Shown in pieces: positions 15,156 to 23,857 of a stretch of 64,000 nucleotides of DNA. The position numbers were made by a program, and so were the translations under genes. How positions within the stretch are numbered: the first letter of the stretch is position 1; every line of letters begins with the position of its first letter. The stretch comes from Alloscardovia venturai (lineage in GTDB: Bacteria > Actinomycetota > Actinomycetes > Actinomycetales > Bifidobacteriaceae): positions 30,828-94,827 of the forward strand of contig NZ_JBHTHQ010000006.1 in assembly GCF_042676605.1 (NCBI RefSeq), read 5' to 3'. Under the pieces are notes generated by a model. That model was not told where the DNA came from. It saw only the letters and a list, made by a program, of their open reading frames with translations, and did not search any database.

Positions 15156-17263
15156 GAACGTTTCGATGCCTTACCCAAGCCAACTCCAAGACCGCTGAGC
15201 AGAAGAATTGCTCCAGCAAGTATGACGCCTACGGTGAGCTGAGTTGTCGAGTTAGTATCGGTATGAGTTGCCGTTTGCGGTACGTATGGCAAAGTGTTCG
15301 TGACCGTCACAGTCATATCTGTGCTGAGCGTACCTGTCTGATTCTCATACGTCGCAGTGTAACCCTTTGCACTTGCCTGATCTTCTGTCACGGAATATGT
15401 CGCATTCAGTGGCATACGGTCGATTGTTATACTCTGACCATGCTTGAGCTTGACATCAGTTGTACCGTTAGTAAATGTGACCTTCTGGTGAGTAAGCGTA
15501 TCGGAGTTCTCTTGCTGGACTGTCGCATCATATTCACCGTTAAGTGGAGAACCATCTTGAGACTTAGCGGACACATGCAACGTGAATTCTTTCGACTTAT
15601 CTGCTAAGTCGCCAGATACTTTCTTCGCTACGGTCAGCTTTGGCAGCTGACGATAGACAATCTTGTAGCTCGGATTTTGGTCAGTTCCAACGTTCTCGAT
15701 AGTCTTGGTAAACCCATCTACGTCAGTAGATGTAATGGAGTATGTATGACCCTTAGCAGCACTACCAAACGTGCCTTGGTTTGTACCCTTTTGTATGGTC
15801 AACGAGCGATAAGATGCGTCCTTACCATCTTGGTGTAAATTCACATCGATAGAGTCTGGTATGTCCGACTGGTGAATCGCGTGCCACTCCACGGTGACAG
15901 GGATTCCATCAATCTTTGATGGTGTAAAGACTGGGTTATCATCATAATGCTTGGTGACAGGATTACTAACATCCGTACCAGTACCATATCGATACGTTAT
16001 ATACGCATCTTCATTTGAATGAAGTTCAGTCACATGAGGATTGTCAGCAATCTCGTCAAATGCTGCTTGCGATGCCTGCACCTTAAATCGTACTTCGTAT
16101 GAAGCGCCATCCTCCAGCACATAGTCATCAGCAAACTTAGCAACTACCTCAACTTTGCCTTGGGCATTCGCCGTGCGGGAGAACGTCACCTGATTCGAGT
16201 TGAGTTCAGTCACATTGCCACTTGCATCAGTCTTCGTCATGCGGATGTCAAATGCACCGTTAGGAAGCTCGACATACTTAGAGAGAATATCCGTAATGCT
16301 TACTTGGCGCAGTGCAAGAGAAGAAATCTTATCAGCAATCTTCTTGAAGGAATCAGCAAGCTCATGTTCATTATTTGCAGAGAAAATTCCCTGTGCATCG
16401 CTATTTGCTACGCCTGTGCTCTGTACAAGACTATGAATAGTGTTCAATGTACTTTGCGCCGAAGTTCCATAGTCGATGGAATAGAATCCATCGATAGAAC
16501 CCACCTGCGCCAAGTCGCGTCTTAGTGCACTTCTAAGGTCGTGTTGGAAAGCAGAGCCGCTAGTATAGTCGCCATCTTTCAGTGTATATCCGCGCTCATC
16601 ATAAAAATGAGTCGCCTCACCATCAGTAAGGAGAACGATAACTTTCTTTGCATTAGAGCGACCTGAGTGCAACAATTCTCCAGCACTACGAATACCTGCG
16701 CCAATATTGGTTCCACCGCAATATCCACTACCGCAATAATCCTTCGCAAGCTCCAAATTCCTTGCCGCGGTATTTGCTGTATTTAAATTGCCAGTCCACT
16801 GCAACGACGTCCAAGAATCATCATACGCATCTCGAGCAAACCCTCCCTGCCAGTAATCATGGTCATCATCCAGACCACCGAAAGAGACGAAAGATACACG
16901 ATTATCTGGATTTGAAAGTACGGTCTTCAGGAAGCCATCTTGACCGCCATACCCCACCAAGGCTCTCTTCAAACCTTCGATACGGCTAATACCAGTCGAC
17001 ATATTATCTTCCATACTGGTGGACATATCCGCCACAAACACGACGTCCATCGGGACTGTCTGTATAGCAGAGCCGTTCTTAGGCAGAAGGCTTAATGCTA
17101 ATTCGTACTGGTCATCCGTACCAGCAATCTTTGTGATAGTTTTCTTCAACGTCGTCGTAGGCGCTACATCTTCGGCCTTCACTGGGGGAATCGCAAAAAG
17201 CGTAGCTACAATCGTAACTAACGCCACGCAAAACGCTAAGAGCCCTCTCCAGTATCTCTTCAT
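15152..17263 (-). CDS. vWA-domain tip pilin/adhesin with C-terminal sorting signal
   Basis: 703 aa from the ATG at 17263, which has GGAGG 5 nt upstream; earlier TTG/ATG codons lack this. Signal peptide about 1-30. A von Willebrand A domain runs from about 72 to 330 with a MIDAS set: DMSTS at 79-83, Thr in GGTNIGAG, Asp in LLTDGEA. An insert contains a CGSGYC Cys pair. Ig-like/CnaB-type segments follow (about 430-655). The sorting signal is VPQTA at 661-665, then a hydrophobic helix and GKASKRS. vWA proteins cap many Gram-positive pili and bind host ligands; the ligand here is unknown. First gene of the pilus operon. The final Ala in place of Gly in the sorting motif is unusual. Confidence 0.9.
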   Translation of the reverse strand: MKRYWRGLLAFCVALVTIVATLFAIPPVKAEDVAPTTTLKKTITKIAGTDDQYELALSLLPKNGSAIQTVPMDVVFVADMSTSMEDNMSTGISRIEGLKRALVGYGGQDGFLKTVLSNPDNRVSFVSFGGLDDDHDYWQGGFARDAYDDSWTSLQWTGNLNTANTAARNLELAKDYCGSGYCGGTNIGAGIRSAGELLHSGRSNAKKVIVLLTDGEATHFYDERGYTLKDGDYTSGSAFQHDLRSALRRDLAQVGSIDGFYSIDYGTSAQSTLNTIHSLVQSTGVANSDAQGIFSANNEHELADSFKKIADKISSLALRQVSITDILSKYVELPNGAFDIRMTKTDASGNVTELNSNQVTFSRTANAQGKVEVVAKFADDYVLEDGASYEVRFKVQASQAAFDEIADNPHVTELHSNEDAYITYRYGTGTDVSNPVTKHYDDNPVFTPSKIDGIPVTVEWHAIHQSDIPDSIDVNLHQDGKDASYRSLTIQKGTNQGTFGSAAKGHTYSITSTDVDGFTKTIENVGTDQNPSYKIVYRQLPKLTVAKKVSGDLADKSKEFTLHVSAKSQDGSPLNGEYDATVQQENSDTLTHQKVTFTNGTTDVKLKHGQSITIDRMPLNATYSVTEDQASAKGYTATYENQTGTLSTDMTVTVTNTLPYVPQTATHTDTNSTTQLTVGVILAGAILLLSGLGVGLGKASKRS

Positions 17264-17614
17264 CTTTCCCTCCATCACGAACCACAATCTTGTGTGTTCT
17301 TCCAAACTTCTATAGTCACTTTAGGAATGGGGGGGACATTTTTGAGTGATATCTAAAAAATCTTGTCTTTTCGAAAGCAGTTCTTTGGGATATTTTAACG
17401 GAAACACCTATGATTGCCCATTTCCCAAAAGTTACGTTTTGTAGAAAATGTACATATTACTTCTGTTGCAAAATCATAAGAAACAGAGAAATAAGGAGTC
17501 TATTTTAATGCGAAAAGATATAACGTAATTCATCAAACAGGCCAGAAATAGTCACGCGTTCGCTAGGAAGTTTAGACCAATATATCGATACAGAGCATCA
17601 CATTAAAAACACAC
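17264..17614 (-). promoter_or_regulatory. Leader and upstream region of the pilus operon, with C7 tract
   Basis: About 350 bp, AT-rich, with no gene. On the minus strand a run of seven C (17335-17329) lies 66-72 nt upstream of the tip-pilin ATG. It falls inside a seven-codon leader frame that opens with ATG at about 17338 and ends in TGA. Stops follow the tract in the main-gene frame, so tract-length changes could not fuse frames, but could alter promoter or leader spacing. No clear -35/-10 pair was identified. Confidence 0.4.
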
Positions 17615-17657
17615 AAAACCTCTTTAAACCGGCACTTAGCCAATTTAGAGAGGTTTT
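17615..17657 (-). terminator. Terminator downstream of tRNA-Ser
   Basis: Arms AAAACCTCTTTAAA and TTTAGAGAGGTTTT pair over 14 bp with one mismatch. On the minus strand the hairpin ends in GGTTTTG followed by another T-rich stretch. It directly follows the tRNA 3' end. Confidence 0.75.
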
Positions 17658-17665
17658 ACATCAAG

Positions 17666-17748
17666 CGGATAGTGAGGGATTTGAACCCCCGGTACTTTCG
17701 TACGCTTGTTTTCAAGACAAGTGCCTTCGACCGCTCGGCCAACTATCC
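17666..17748 (-). tRNA. tRNA-Ser (anticodon TGA)
   Basis: Read on the minus strand, the 83-nt gene has a 7-bp acceptor stem (GGATAGT/ACTATCC), a D arm with GCCGAGCGG, the anticodon arm CTTGTCTTGAAAACAAG with TGA at positions 34-36, a long class II variable arm (GTAC-GAAA-GTAC) and a T arm with GGTTCAAATCC. The long variable arm and the anticodon identify serine (UCA codons). The 3' CCA is not encoded. G73 is the discriminator. The gene is about 1.6 kb from serS. Confidence 0.95.
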
Positions 17749-17891
17749 ATGTCGCAATTTCGTAGAACAGAGAAATTCACGTCCGACTCAAAATGCAACA
17801 CTACGTACTCTAGCGGACTGTGCGACTCTTCGCAAATCAGGCGCGAGTTCTTATGAGCTAGGTCAGCACATTATAAGTAAATGACTCTTGC

Positions 17892-18400
17892 TTAGGAGGC
17901 CCATGGCACCCTTATATTAATCTGAGGATGACGTCTATGTAGACCACGCGCTACGTTGACCAGATCATGGTAGAAATAATTAAATTCAGCTTCAGTTGTA
18001 ATGCCACCTTTCCTAGTAAAATAAAGAAAAGTAGTATACGATGAAGATATTTTTGAAACACTTGATTTGAGAATGAAGTCAATTCCTGTCAAATCGTCCC
18101 ATTCCAACAATTGATGTCCATCGTGAGAAGGAATTGTAACTCCAGCATCATCAAAATTACAGAGATTTGTTTCTCTCTTTCATGCCTTTTCCTAAGAGTC
18201 TTAGGTTCTTCCACGCACTCTGCGCACAAGTACACTACAAAGTCTATGAAGGCATAGACCACACGAATTTACCAAAACCCTCATGCCGTATTCGCAGGCT
18301 CACAGCAAAAAATACTCGCTATGAACAGCATAATCACAGCCAAACCAATGAAAAAGAAAGCAGCCCGAGAAAATCACCCCATAGCTCTCGAATTTTCGTA
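17892..18400 (-). pseudogene. Decayed paralogue of the neighbouring YcxB-like membrane protein gene
   Basis: The intact 3' part (17892-18110 and back to about 18185) encodes a C-terminal domain similar to that of the gene at 18492-19193: LLEWDDLTGIDFILK against LVSWDSIRELSIVLK, and RRHPQINIRVPW against KRNPQVILKIPG. Upstream, the remaining homology is in other frames: a piece ending VEEPKTLRKRHERE (against LEDLRRLIKQRTTD) is one base out of frame, and a hydrophobic stretch AAFFFIGLAVIMLFIASIF matching a membrane helix ends in a stop. The N-terminal region is lost. It lies immediately downstream of the intact copy, so a tandem duplication followed by decay is likely. The upstream boundary is approximate. 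Confidence 0.7.
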
Positions 18401-18491
18401 TACCTGCTCGGATATTGTGAATCCATTTCATTTTACGTCTGAAAAATTGTCCTCATCAAAGTCGTGGAACGACTGAAGATACGCGTCTAGC

Positions 18492-19193
18492 TTAGTGCTG
18501 ATAGTACTGTCCTTCCTTATCTAATTTGTGGTCAAGCTTCGAGTAGCTAGGTGTCCAGATTCCTGGAATTTTGAGAATTACTTGAGGATTTCGCTTACAT
18601 ACTTCACGCACGAAATTGATAGCCTCTTTCATGCCGTAGTCAAATATGACTTCCGCCTCTTCTCCACTAAGGGTAGAAACACGGAGAAAAATATGATTTC
18701 CAGATTCTCCTTTTCTATTTTTCAGCACAATAGAAAGCTCTCGGATAGAATCCCAGGAAACTAAACATCGCTTCTTTCTCACAGAAATACTCATGCCCTG
18801 ATCATTTGTGGAAATCCAGTCGGTTGTTCTCTGCTTTATAAGGCGACGTAAATCTTCGAGATAACTACAAAAGAATATAAGAGCGAATGCAACTGTGCTA
18901 AGGAGCGCCCACCCGATAATAGCAATGTACAGGCTGTGTAAGGACTTACTATGCTCTCCTATATAACTAAAAGCTGCGAGAATGCCGAAAATTCCGTACA
19001 CAACGACGAAACTCTCTATGAGAGACTTTCCCCATTCTCTTTTTGCCTGAGCATATTGCTGATTAGAGGGATACCTCTCCTGCATTGGTCTACGCTTAAC
19101 GCTGGTAAAGTCTGCTGGGCTATAATTCACCAGCTCATACTCGCTCCATCGTGATATCCACCTTTTCAGCCTAGCAAGCCAAATACTCCACAT
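18492..19193 (-). CDS. YcxB-like membrane protein of unknown function
   Basis: 233 aa from the ATG at 19193. Two membrane helices at about residues 60-82 and 90-115 are followed by a cytosolic-looking domain (about 120-215) with the pattern DQGMSISV, LVSWDSIREL, then hydrophobic/charged alternation ending NFVREVCKRNPQV. This resembles the C-terminal domain of YcxB-like proteins, whose function is not known. A decayed paralogue lies directly downstream (17892-18400). Assignment to the YcxB-like family is from pattern recognition only. Confidence 0.65.
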   Translation of the reverse strand: MWSIWLARLKRWISRWSEYELVNYSPADFTSVKRRPMQERYPSNQQYAQAKREWGKSLIESFVVVYGIFGILAAFSYIGEHSKSLHSLYIAIIGWALLSTVAFALIFFCSYLEDLRRLIKQRTTDWISTNDQGMSISVRKKRCLVSWDSIRELSIVLKNRKGESGNHIFLRVSTLSGEEAEVIFDYGMKEAINFVREVCKRNPQVILKIPGIWTPSYSKLDHKLDKEGQYYQH

Positions 19194-19261
19194 CAAAGTC
19201 TAGCTCTCCTCACGTTTGCAGGAATGAACCGTAGATGAGTTATGCAACACAAAATACGCAA

Positions 19262-19299
19262 GAAGCGTCTTAAACACGCTAAGCGCATTAAGACGCTTC
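19262..19299 (-). terminator. Hairpin downstream of serS
   Basis: A perfect 12-bp inverted repeat (GAAGCGTCTTAA/TTAAGACGCTTC, arms 19262-19273 and 19288-19299) begins about 20 nt after the serS stop. The following U-tract is weak on the minus strand, so this is a probable, not certain, terminator. Confidence 0.55.
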
Positions 19300-19317
19300 C
19301 GAACTATCAGAAAAACT

Positions 19318-20604
19318 CTATGCTTCCCACGTAGTTGGCTCGACGACTTCCTTGCCTCCCATGTAGGAGCGCATAGCAGTAGGAATCGTAATAGAGCCAT
19401 CAGCATTCTGATGATTTTCAAGAATCGCCACAAGCCAGCGAGTAGTTGCCAATGTGCCATTCAAAGTAGCCACTGGACGAGTGCCTCCCTCGTCTACACG
19501 TTCACGAATGTTCAAACGGCGAGCTTGATATTCGGTGCAATTAGACGTAGAAGTCAATTCACGATAACGACCCTGAGTCGGCACCCATGCTTCACAGTCA
19601 AACTTGCGAGCAGCAGAAGAACCTAAATCACCAGCAGCAGTATCGATGATGCGGTAAGGCACCTCTACCTTGGCAAGCATTTCCTGCTCCATGCCAAGCA
19701 GGCGCTGATGCTCAGCCTGAGAATCTTCCTGACGGACGTAGGTAAACATTTCCACCTTATTAAACTGATGTACACGAATGATACCCATCGTGTCTTTGCC
19801 TGCTGAGCCAGCCTCACGACGATAGCAGCTTGACCATCCCGCATAGCGCAGCGGACCATTGGACAAGTCGAGAATCTCATCGGCATGCATACCAGCGAGC
19901 GCCACCTCAGAAGTACCCACAAGATAGGAGTCATCAGGCTCACGAAGACGGTAAATCTCATCTGCATGCGAGTTCAAGAAGCCTGTACCCGCCATGATTT
20001 CCGGACGTACCAACGTTGGCGTAGTCGTCATGATAAAGCCGTTATCTTCTGCCTGATCTACAGCCATAGTCAGCATAGCAAGTTCAAGACGTGCGATGGC
20101 GCCGCGAAGGAAGTAAAAGCGGGAGCCAGAGACCTTCGATCCGCGCTTCATGTCAATTCCCGCTACGCCCTCGCCGAGTTCAAGATGATTTTTTGGTTCG
20201 AACCCTTCAGCAGCAAAGTCACGGATTTCACCGACTTTTTTGACAACGACATAGTCGTCCTCGCCACCCTCTGGCGCAGCATCCTCAACCACATTCGAGA
20301 ATTTCCACATGAAGTTGGTGTAGTCTTCAGTTGCTTTATCAGCAGCAGCCTTGTATTCAGCCACTTTCGCTGCGAGTTCCTTGGTCTGCACAATGAGAGC
20401 TGCCTTTTCATCGCTCGGTGCGGAAGCGACCTTCTTGCCCATCGCCTTCTGCTCAGCACGTGCAGATTCAAACGCCTGAAGTGCATCACGGCGCACTTGG
20501 TCCGCTTTCAACGTTTCATCGACAAGTTCTACAGATTCGCCACGCTTACGCTGGGACTCCTTCACCACGTCAGCATGTTCGCGAATAAATTGAATATCAA
20601 GCAT
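19318..20604 (-). CDS. serS: Seryl-tRNA synthetase
   Basis: 428 aa, the usual length. It charges tRNA-Ser and, where present, tRNA-Sec. N-terminal antiparallel coiled coil at about residues 28-110 (tRNA binding). The class II catalytic core shows motif 2 (around YAGWSSCYRREAGSAGKDT) and motif 3 (LNGTLATTRWLVAILENHQ). TSEVALAGMHADE matches the serine-binding TxE loop. No Shine-Dalgarno precedes the ATG; a -10-like GATAAT ends 8 nt upstream (minus strand 20618-20613), suggesting a leaderless message. Confidence 0.97.
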   Translation of the reverse strand: MLDIQFIREHADVVKESQRKRGESVELVDETLKADQVRRDALQAFESARAEQKAMGKKVASAPSDEKAALIVQTKELAAKVAEYKAAADKATEDYTNFMWKFSNVVEDAAPEGGEDDYVVVKKVGEIRDFAAEGFEPKNHLELGEGVAGIDMKRGSKVSGSRFYFLRGAIARLELAMLTMAVDQAEDNGFIMTTTPTLVRPEIMAGTGFLNSHADEIYRLREPDDSYLVGTSEVALAGMHADEILDLSNGPLRYAGWSSCYRREAGSAGKDTMGIIRVHQFNKVEMFTYVRQEDSQAEHQRLLGMEQEMLAKVEVPYRIIDTAAGDLGSSAARKFDCEAWVPTQGRYRELTSTSNCTEYQARRLNIRERVDEGGTRPVATLNGTLATTRWLVAILENHQNADGSITIPTAMRSYMGGKEVVEPTTWEA

Positions 20605-20811
20605 AATTAGAAATTATCCGTTAAGTATGACATTTCCAAGATTTTTCAAGCCATGCATTTCATCGTTCGGTCTCTATGTGATCCTTATTTTGATTCCTCG
20701 TGAAGTGCTGCTCAAAACGACTTGCAGTGTATCTACAATATTTTTGAAATACTTGTGCAACTTCTTTCATTTTTGTTCATATATGAGAACGTATGCATGT
20801 AGATTTTAACT

Positions 20812-21963
20812 ATGAGCATGAACTGGGGACCTGAGCTGACAATCGCTGCTATTATCGTTGCTATCATTGTCGTAGCGGTGATAATCATACGCAGTGTCGA
20901 CAAGGGGCGCAAACAGCAAGAAATTGCTGTGGCAGATGAGCGCGTGTCTGACAATGTGACATACGCTTTTATCATCAACCCCTCCAAGCCAGAAGCTGAG
21001 GATGCTCGCCAATTTATCAAGCAGTACTGTGCAGACCACAACATCAGCAACATTCTTTTCATCGACACCCAGCTCGATAAAGATGGGCGCGCATGCGCCG
21101 AGGAAGCTCTCACGCTCGGTGCAGATGTGGTTATAGCCGTGGGTGGAGATGGTACTGTACGCACCGTCGCCTCTGCTATGGCGTACTCAACGCATGCTTT
21201 TGGCATTATCCCTATCGGCACAGGAAACCTTTTCGCACGAAATATCGGCATTCCTGTAGGGAATATCGAAGCCGCTCTCGCCATCGCCACCTCACACGGA
21301 AGCCGACGCGTAGATATGGGACGCATGAGCCTGCTTGACTCATCTGACCCAGAGCATGAGCACGGGTTTCTCGTTATCGCGGGCGCTGGATTTGATGCTT
21401 ATATGATTAACGATACCGATCCTCAATTGAAAGCAAGTATTAGCTGGTTCGCGTACTTTGTCGCAGCATTCAAGCATCTTTTTGGCAAGAAGAGCCGCGG
21501 GACGATTCTCATCCGTACAGCAGCTGGCGTGACCCGCACTATGAATAAGGTGCAGTTCCGCACTATCATGGCAGGGAACTGTGGTGAAATTCCCGGATTC
21601 TCGTTGATGCCTGATGCACGATTTGACGATGGTCTACTCGACATCGAGACTATCGATACGCGAGGCGGGCTTGTGGGTTGGGTAAACCTTTTCTGGGACG
21701 TCGTGCACAAGACTATGACGCGTAAATCGAACCAGTCGCCATTTGCTACTCACGCTACCGTTCGCCAGTATCAGGGCACGAGCGCAGAGGTCATCTTAGA
21801 GAAGGAAGTACTCGCTGAAGTCGATGGTGATGTCTTGCAAAAGTCTGACCATTTTCTCTTCAGCATTGACCGTCAAGCACTACTCGTACGTGCACCACGT
21901 CTTGATGGTCCGAGTGAGACAGGAGTCCTACCTCCTGTGCAAAGCGTCTCTCAGGGCGCGTAA
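20812..21963 (+). CDS. Diacylglycerol kinase-like lipid kinase (DAGKc family)
   Basis: 383 aa. N-terminal membrane helix at about residues 7-25, then a DAGK catalytic domain: AFIINPSKPEAE (phosphate loop), IAVGGDGTVRTVASA (GGDGT nucleotide signature) and PIGTGNLFARNIGIP. The C-terminal part carries GNCGEIPGFSLMPDARFDDGLLDIE, typical of the YegS/DgkB group. The likely reaction is ATP-dependent phosphorylation of diacylglycerol or a related lipid at the membrane face; substrate not provable here. No Shine-Dalgarno is seen. The gene is divergent from serS. Confidence 0.88.
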   Translation: MSMNWGPELTIAAIIVAIIVVAVIIIRSVDKGRKQQEIAVADERVSDNVTYAFIINPSKPEAEDARQFIKQYCADHNISNILFIDTQLDKDGRACAEEALTLGADVVIAVGGDGTVRTVASAMAYSTHAFGIIPIGTGNLFARNIGIPVGNIEAALAIATSHGSRRVDMGRMSLLDSSDPEHEHGFLVIAGAGFDAYMINDTDPQLKASISWFAYFVAAFKHLFGKKSRGTILIRTAAGVTRTMNKVQFRTIMAGNCGEIPGFSLMPDARFDDGLLDIETIDTRGGLVGWVNLFWDVVHKTMTRKSNQSPFATHATVRQYQGTSAEVILEKEVLAEVDGDVLQKSDHFLFSIDRQALLVRAPRLDGPSETGVLPPVQSVSQGA

Positions 21964-22079
21964 TACTCAATACTCAGCTTCACTAGACACTAGGCTCATA
22001 ACATCACGCTCTATTACGCCCAACGCACCATTTTTATGGGCTTAATTTTCTATAATTTGCTGATGTTACAATAGGGAGC

Positions 22080-23756
22080 ATGGTAGCTAAAAATGCAGGC
22101 ATGCTTGCCACAGATAAAGATTTAGTAGATGTAGACGCATTAATTGGTGCATACTATGACGACGTCCCAGACCCAGCAGTTGCTTCTGAGCGCGTCATCT
22201 TCGGTACTTCTGGACATCGTGGTTCGGCACTAAAGCGTACATTTAACGAAGCACACATCGTCGTTATATCACAAGCGATTGCTGAATACCGCAAAAAAGC
22301 AGGTATCACGGGACCTCTCTATATGGGGCGCGATACTCACGCACTGAGCCTTCCAGCGTGGAAGACCTCTATCGAAGTTCTCATCGCCAATGGTGTGCGC
22401 GTACGTATCGACTCGCGCGATGACTATACCCCTACGCCAACCGTTTCTCAGGCAATTTTGACGCATAACCGCGCAGCAGATGGTACACAGCGTTTCTCCG
22501 GCGAGGACATTGCCGACGGTATCGTTGTGACTCCATCTCACAATCCTCCAACTGATGGCGGTTTCAAGTATGATCCAACGACGGGTGGCCCTGCATCTGC
22601 CGAAATCACTGCTGCCATCGCAGACCGCGCCAATGAGCTTTTGCCAGAGTGGAAGAGCGTCAAGCGCATCCCATTCGAGCAAGCCATCACATCTGATTTG
22701 ATTGAGCGTTTTGACTTCCGCCAGCATTACGTAGAAGATTTGAAGAATGTCATCGATTTTGATGTCATCAAGTCTTCCGGGGTTCGTTTGGGTATTGACC
22801 CATTGGGCGGCGCATCTGTCCATTACTGGCCTCTCATCAATGAAATGTACGGCACTAACATCGGAGTCATCAACCCAGATGTCGACCCTCAGTGGCCTTT
22901 CATGAGTATCGATCATGATGGCAAGATTCGTATGGACCCAAGCTCACCTTACGCTATGAAAGGCTTGGTAGACCGCTTGAATGCTGGCGCATGGGAGAAG
23001 TACGACGTCGTAGGCGGTACTGACCCTGACGCTGATCGGCACGGCATCGTCTGCCCAGGAAGTGGCGTTATGAATCCTAATCACTACATCGCAGTCGCTG
23101 TAGAATACCTCTTTGGCGGAAATCGTCCTCAATGGCCACAGACTGCAGGCGTAGGAAAGACGCTTGTCTCGTCCTCTTTGATTGACCGAGTCGTTGAATC
23201 TATCGGCGCAAAGCTCGTGGAGGTTCCAGTCGGATTTAAGTGGTTTGTCGATCCACTCTTTACAGGCGAAGTTGGGTTCGGCGGCGAAGAGTCCTCCGGT
23301 ATGAGTTTCCTACGTCGTGATGGTCGTGTATGGACCACTGATAAGGACGGTCTCATTCCTGATCTTCTCGCAGCAGAAATTACCGCAAAGACCGGTAAGA
23401 ATCCTGCTGAACTTCATGCAGAGCAGGTTAAACGTTTCGGTGAAAGCTGGTACACCCGCGTAGACACACCTACCACGCTCGAAGAGAAGATGAAGTTTGC
23501 AAGTCTGACAGCAGACTCAGTGTCCGCTACTTCTATGGCTGGCGAGGACATCATCGCGAAGATGACGACAGCACCAGGAAACGGTGCGCCAATCGGTGGA
23601 CTGAAGGTTACTACCGCAAATTCATGGTTCGCAGCTCGTCCTTCTGGCACCGAGAACATTTATAAGGTGTACGCTGAGTCCTTCACCTCTCCGCAGGCGT
23701 TGGAACAAGTTGTAGCAGAGGCCACTGAAGTAGTAAACGAGGCCTTGGCAGACTAA
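22080..23756 (+). CDS. pgm: Phosphoglucomutase (alpha-D-glucose specific)
   Basis: 558 aa, matching the long bacterial Pgm type. It interconverts glucose 1-phosphate and glucose 6-phosphate, linking glycogen and Leloir sugars to central metabolism. Visible: FGTSGHRG near residue 42, active serine loop VVTPSHNPPTDGG at about 143, metal site DPDADRHG near 318, and phosphate-binding RPSGTENIYKVYAES at the C-terminus. The only SD-like sequence is one base from the ATG, while TACAAT (22067-22072) ends 7 nt before it, so the mRNA may be leaderless. Works with GalK/GalT elsewhere in the window. Confidence 0.97.
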   Translation: MVAKNAGMLATDKDLVDVDALIGAYYDDVPDPAVASERVIFGTSGHRGSALKRTFNEAHIVVISQAIAEYRKKAGITGPLYMGRDTHALSLPAWKTSIEVLIANGVRVRIDSRDDYTPTPTVSQAILTHNRAADGTQRFSGEDIADGIVVTPSHNPPTDGGFKYDPTTGGPASAEITAAIADRANELLPEWKSVKRIPFEQAITSDLIERFDFRQHYVEDLKNVIDFDVIKSSGVRLGIDPLGGASVHYWPLINEMYGTNIGVINPDVDPQWPFMSIDHDGKIRMDPSSPYAMKGLVDRLNAGAWEKYDVVGGTDPDADRHGIVCPGSGVMNPNHYIAVAVEYLFGGNRPQWPQTAGVGKTLVSSSLIDRVVESIGAKLVEVPVGFKWFVDPLFTGEVGFGGEESSGMSFLRRDGRVWTTDKDGLIPDLLAAEITAKTGKNPAELHAEQVKRFGESWYTRVDTPTTLEEKMKFASLTADSVSATSMAGEDIIAKMTTAPGNGAPIGGLKVTTANSWFAARPSGTENIYKVYAESFTSPQALEQVVAEATEVVNEALAD

Positions 23757-23778
23757 TCTCCTTATCTCATTATTCATG

Positions 23779-23812
23779 ACCGTGCGTTACTGACTATCAC
23801 GTAGCGCACGGT
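23779..23812 (+). terminator. Hairpin after pgm
   Basis: Arms ACCGTGCGTTAC and GTAGCGCACGGT pair over 12 bp with one G-U, loop 10 nt. The T-tract after it is poor (CTTGT), so termination strength is uncertain. Confidence 0.5.
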
Positions 23813-23816
23813 CTTG

Positions 23817-23822
23817 TATAAT
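23817..23822 (+). promoter_or_regulatory. -10 hexamer of the RNase HI gene
   Basis: A consensus TATAAT followed by ATG lies about 35 nt before the GTG start of the RNase HI gene, immediately after the pgm hairpin. No good -35 was identified. Confidence 0.5.
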
Positions 23823-23857
23823 ATGCCTAGTTTGTTTTTGCGCAGAAAGTAAAGCAC

